Shown in pieces: positions 62,269 through 64,000 of a stretch of 64,000 nucleotides of DNA (its first letter is position 1; the number at the start of each line of letters is the position of its first letter). The DNA is taken from NCBI GenBank assembly GCA_017405265.1, contig JAFRAS010000008.1:62001-126000 (forward strand). Reading direction: 5' to 3'. This stretch comes from Candidatus Saccharimonadota bacterium (GTDB lineage Bacteria; Patescibacteriota; Saccharimonadia; Saccharimonadales; Saccharimonadaceae). The translations under genes were made by a program, and so were the position numbers. The notes below the pieces were generated by a model that saw only the letters and a program-made list of their open reading frames with translations, made no database searches and was not told where the DNA came from.

Positions 62269-63963
62269 TTACGGGGTGCGGGAGCGGAGGGATTTTTGGA
62301 CAGACCAAGTCGAGAGGTCGGCGAAGCGGTCGGTGGGATAAATCAGGGTGTTATCTTCGGAGAAGACGCGGGCGCCAGAATGATAATAATAAGAAAGCTC
62401 GGTCTGGGAAATGGCGAGGGCGGGGGCGTCGTTTACCCATTGCTTCAGGAAAGCTTCGTATTTTGTCGCGCGGAGTTTCGGGTTCGAGTTGGTGCGGGCG
62501 GCGAGAATGAGGTCGTCGGTCAGGACGGAGGAATAATTCGAGAGGTTGAGGCCGGAGGAGCCGACACCGGAGGAATGATAATAGGCGAAAAGATCGGGGT
62601 CGGCACCGAGGTCAATTTCGTAAAGCAAAAGGTCGTAGTCACGAGCGGAGAGGACATTTAAGACGAAATCCTGGGTCGGCTCGAAGATGGTGAGGTTCAC
62701 GGCGAGACCGAGATTTTCGAGTTCGGATTCGAGTTTTTGGGCTAGCTCCGGGAAAGGAGCGGTGGAAATTGTCACAAGACGAAGAGCTTTCGGGGAAAGT
62801 TCGGTGATTTTGTCGCGAGCGGCGGAGAGGTCGAGCTCGGGGAGGGCAGGCCAGTTTTCGAGAGAAAGTTGACTTTTTAAAATTGGGTAGTCGAGGGCGG
62901 GGGCGTCACCTAAGACGGAGCGGAGATTTTCCATATTTACGCCTTTTTGGATGGCACGGCGAAGTTCGACGTTATTCAGAGGCTCTGTCGTGGTGTTCAT
63001 AAAAATGAAAATGCCGGAGGAGAGGGCGGTTTTTCGGAGTTTCAGGCTCGAGGGGGCGAGGGAGGAGTCGGAGAGCATGGCGGTGCCGGTGACGGCGCCA
63101 CGCGAGAGAGCGGAGGCGAGGGATTTTTCGTCGGGATAAGTGTGGACGGCGAAGGAGGCGAGATTCGGCGGGGTGAGATAATAATTTTCGTTCGGGGAGA
63201 GGTAATAGACGGATTCGCTCGAGGAGATGGTCTGGGAGGCTTTAAAGAAGAAGGGGCCAGAGCCGACGGGTTTCATCGAGAATTCGGACTCGAGGAGGAC
63301 GGCTGGATTGACGTTCTCGAGGATATGTTTCGGGAGGATGGGAAAGTTCAGGGCGGAATAAAAGTCGGCGTAGGCGTTATTCAGAGTGAAAATAGCAGAG
63401 TTCTCGGTGATTTCGACTTTTACGCCGGAGAGGTTCGAGGAATAAGAGGATGAGACGAGGGGGTTTTGGATGAGTTCGACGGTGAAGAGGAGGTCGTCTA
63501 AGGTAATCGGTTCGCCGTCGGACCATTTCAGGTCTTTTCGGAGGGTGACGGTCCAGATTTTTGAGGTGTTATCGACGGTAACGGAGGAGGCGAGGCCGAG
63601 ACCCATGTGGCCGGAAAAGTCCGGCTCGGTGAGCGAGGCGAAGAGGAGACGGGCGAGGATTTTTTCGCTTTCGGTGCTCGCAAAGAGCGGGTTTAAGGAT
63701 TCGACCTTGTCGGTCGTTCCCTCAATGAAGGAGCCGCCAGCGCCGTAGGCGGTGGTCGAGTAATCGTCGCGGTACCAGAAAAGTTGAGTAAGGGCGAGCA
63801 AAATCAAGAGGGTAAACATGAGTGCCCATTCGAAAACCTGGAGACGGACGAGGCGGAGACGTTTCAAGCGCGCAAAAAAGTTCACGCGCACGTGTTTCGC
63901 GCTTTTTTCGGCGACAGTTTCGGCGTTTTTTTTGATTTTTTCGATGGAGCGGAGTTTTTTCAT
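62269..63963 (-). CDS. Membrane-anchored family 5 extracellular solute-binding protein (peptide/nickel type)
   Basis: A 564-residue protein. A basic N-terminus and one membrane segment (about 43-63) anchor the SBP_bac_5 domain: VESLNPLFASTESEKILARLLFASLTEPD near 88-115, WTVTLRKDLKWSDGEPITLDDLLFTVELIQNP near 138-168, the FPILPKHILE region, VGSGPFFF near 250 and a C-terminal lobe ending YPTDRFADLSTW. Family members deliver oligopeptides to Dpp/Opp permeases; the permease genes would be expected upstream, outside the window. Having a membrane anchor instead of a lipobox is notable. Ribosome site is weak. Confidence 0.9.
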   Translation of the reverse strand: MKKLRSIEKIKKNAETVAEKSAKHVRVNFFARLKRLRLVRLQVFEWALMFTLLILLALTQLFWYRDDYSTTAYGAGGSFIEGTTDKVESLNPLFASTESEKILARLLFASLTEPDFSGHMGLGLASSVTVDNTSKIWTVTLRKDLKWSDGEPITLDDLLFTVELIQNPLVSSSYSSNLSGVKVEITENSAIFTLNNAYADFYSALNFPILPKHILENVNPAVLLESEFSMKPVGSGPFFFKASQTISSSESVYYLSPNENYYLTPPNLASFAVHTYPDEKSLASALSRGAVTGTAMLSDSSLAPSSLKLRKTALSSGIFIFMNTTTEPLNNVELRRAIQKGVNMENLRSVLGDAPALDYPILKSQLSLENWPALPELDLSAARDKITELSPKALRLVTISTAPFPELAQKLESELENLGLAVNLTIFEPTQDFVLNVLSARDYDLLLYEIDLGADPDLFAYYHSSGVGSSGLNLSNYSSVLTDDLILAARTNSNPKLRATKYEAFLKQWVNDAPALAISQTELSYYYHSGARVFSEDNTLIYPTDRFADLSTWSVQKSLRSRTP

Positions 63964-64000
63964 GTTAGCTCGGGATTAAAAGCAAGCCTAAAATCGAGAG

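Overview
The window looks like part of a compact genome from a Patescibacteria (CPR) organism, most likely a Saccharibacteria-type episymbiont; this is an inference. The supporting signs are densely packed and often overlapping genes, shortened housekeeping enzymes, an S10/spc-type ribosomal cluster with no room for L29, an envelope set (class B sortase, YkuD-type L,D-transpeptidase, CapA-like protein, very large secreted proteins), and the standard genetic code. TGA is used as a stop, which argues against the Absconditabacteria/Gracilibacteria code.

Layout. 1-9.7 kb, minus strand: ligA (cut by the window edge), a membrane protein, htpX, eno, a small unknown gene, parB-parA, pgk and pyk. 9.7-16.3 kb, minus: a ribosomal protein operon from rplC to rpsH, with a long structured leader and a strong terminator straight after rpsH. 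16.4-24.7 kb, minus: an unknown gene, a possible gene remnant, rpoC and rpoB, then tRNA-Gln. 25-29 kb, plus: an alpha-glucan phosphorylase, rplK, a 169-bp giant inverted repeat, metK and rubrerythrin. 29-33 kb, minus: an L,D-transpeptidase and a fused ABC transporter. 33-46 kb, plus: capA-like, lysS, fusA, an unknown gene, gltX, a class B sortase, a methyltransferase, ftsH, rplA, and tRNA-Ser and tRNA-Met with odd hairpin repeats between them. 46-50.6 kb, minus: rplL, rplJ with an L10 leader, dnaB, dnaX and an unknown gene. 50.7-53.3 kb, plus: smpB, exoA, a degenerate NnrD-like protein, rsmD and tRNA-Leu. 53.4-64 kb, minus: two very large paralogous secreted proteins and a membrane-anchored family 5 solute-binding protein.

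Four patterns run through the window. (1) At least 15 genes carry a TATAAT-like -10 box, usually extended as TGTG(G/C)TATAAT, ending exactly 6 or 7 bases before the ATG, so their mRNAs should be leaderless; ribosomal protein, rpoB and similar genes instead have leaders and Shine-Dalgarno sites. (2) Structural Cys4 zinc sites normally found in LigA, in RpoC (two sites) and in DnaX are all missing their cysteines, while catalytic zinc motifs (HtpX, FtsH) and the rubrerythrin iron-binding cysteines are kept. (3) The plus strand is G-rich throughout whatever the gene direction, so minus-strand genes use C-ending codons and plus-strand genes G/T-ending ones; rpoBC and the ribosomal operon therefore appear to lie on the lagging strand. 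(4) The two giant secreted proteins share almost all of their C-terminal two-thirds, and their promoters share a palindromic TGTA-N5-TACA element at an identical distance from the -10 box.

Together the genes cover lower glycolysis (pgk, eno, pyk) fed by glucan phosphorolysis, the replication, transcription and translation core, chromosome partitioning, and an envelope/secretion set that would fit a host-attached lifestyle.
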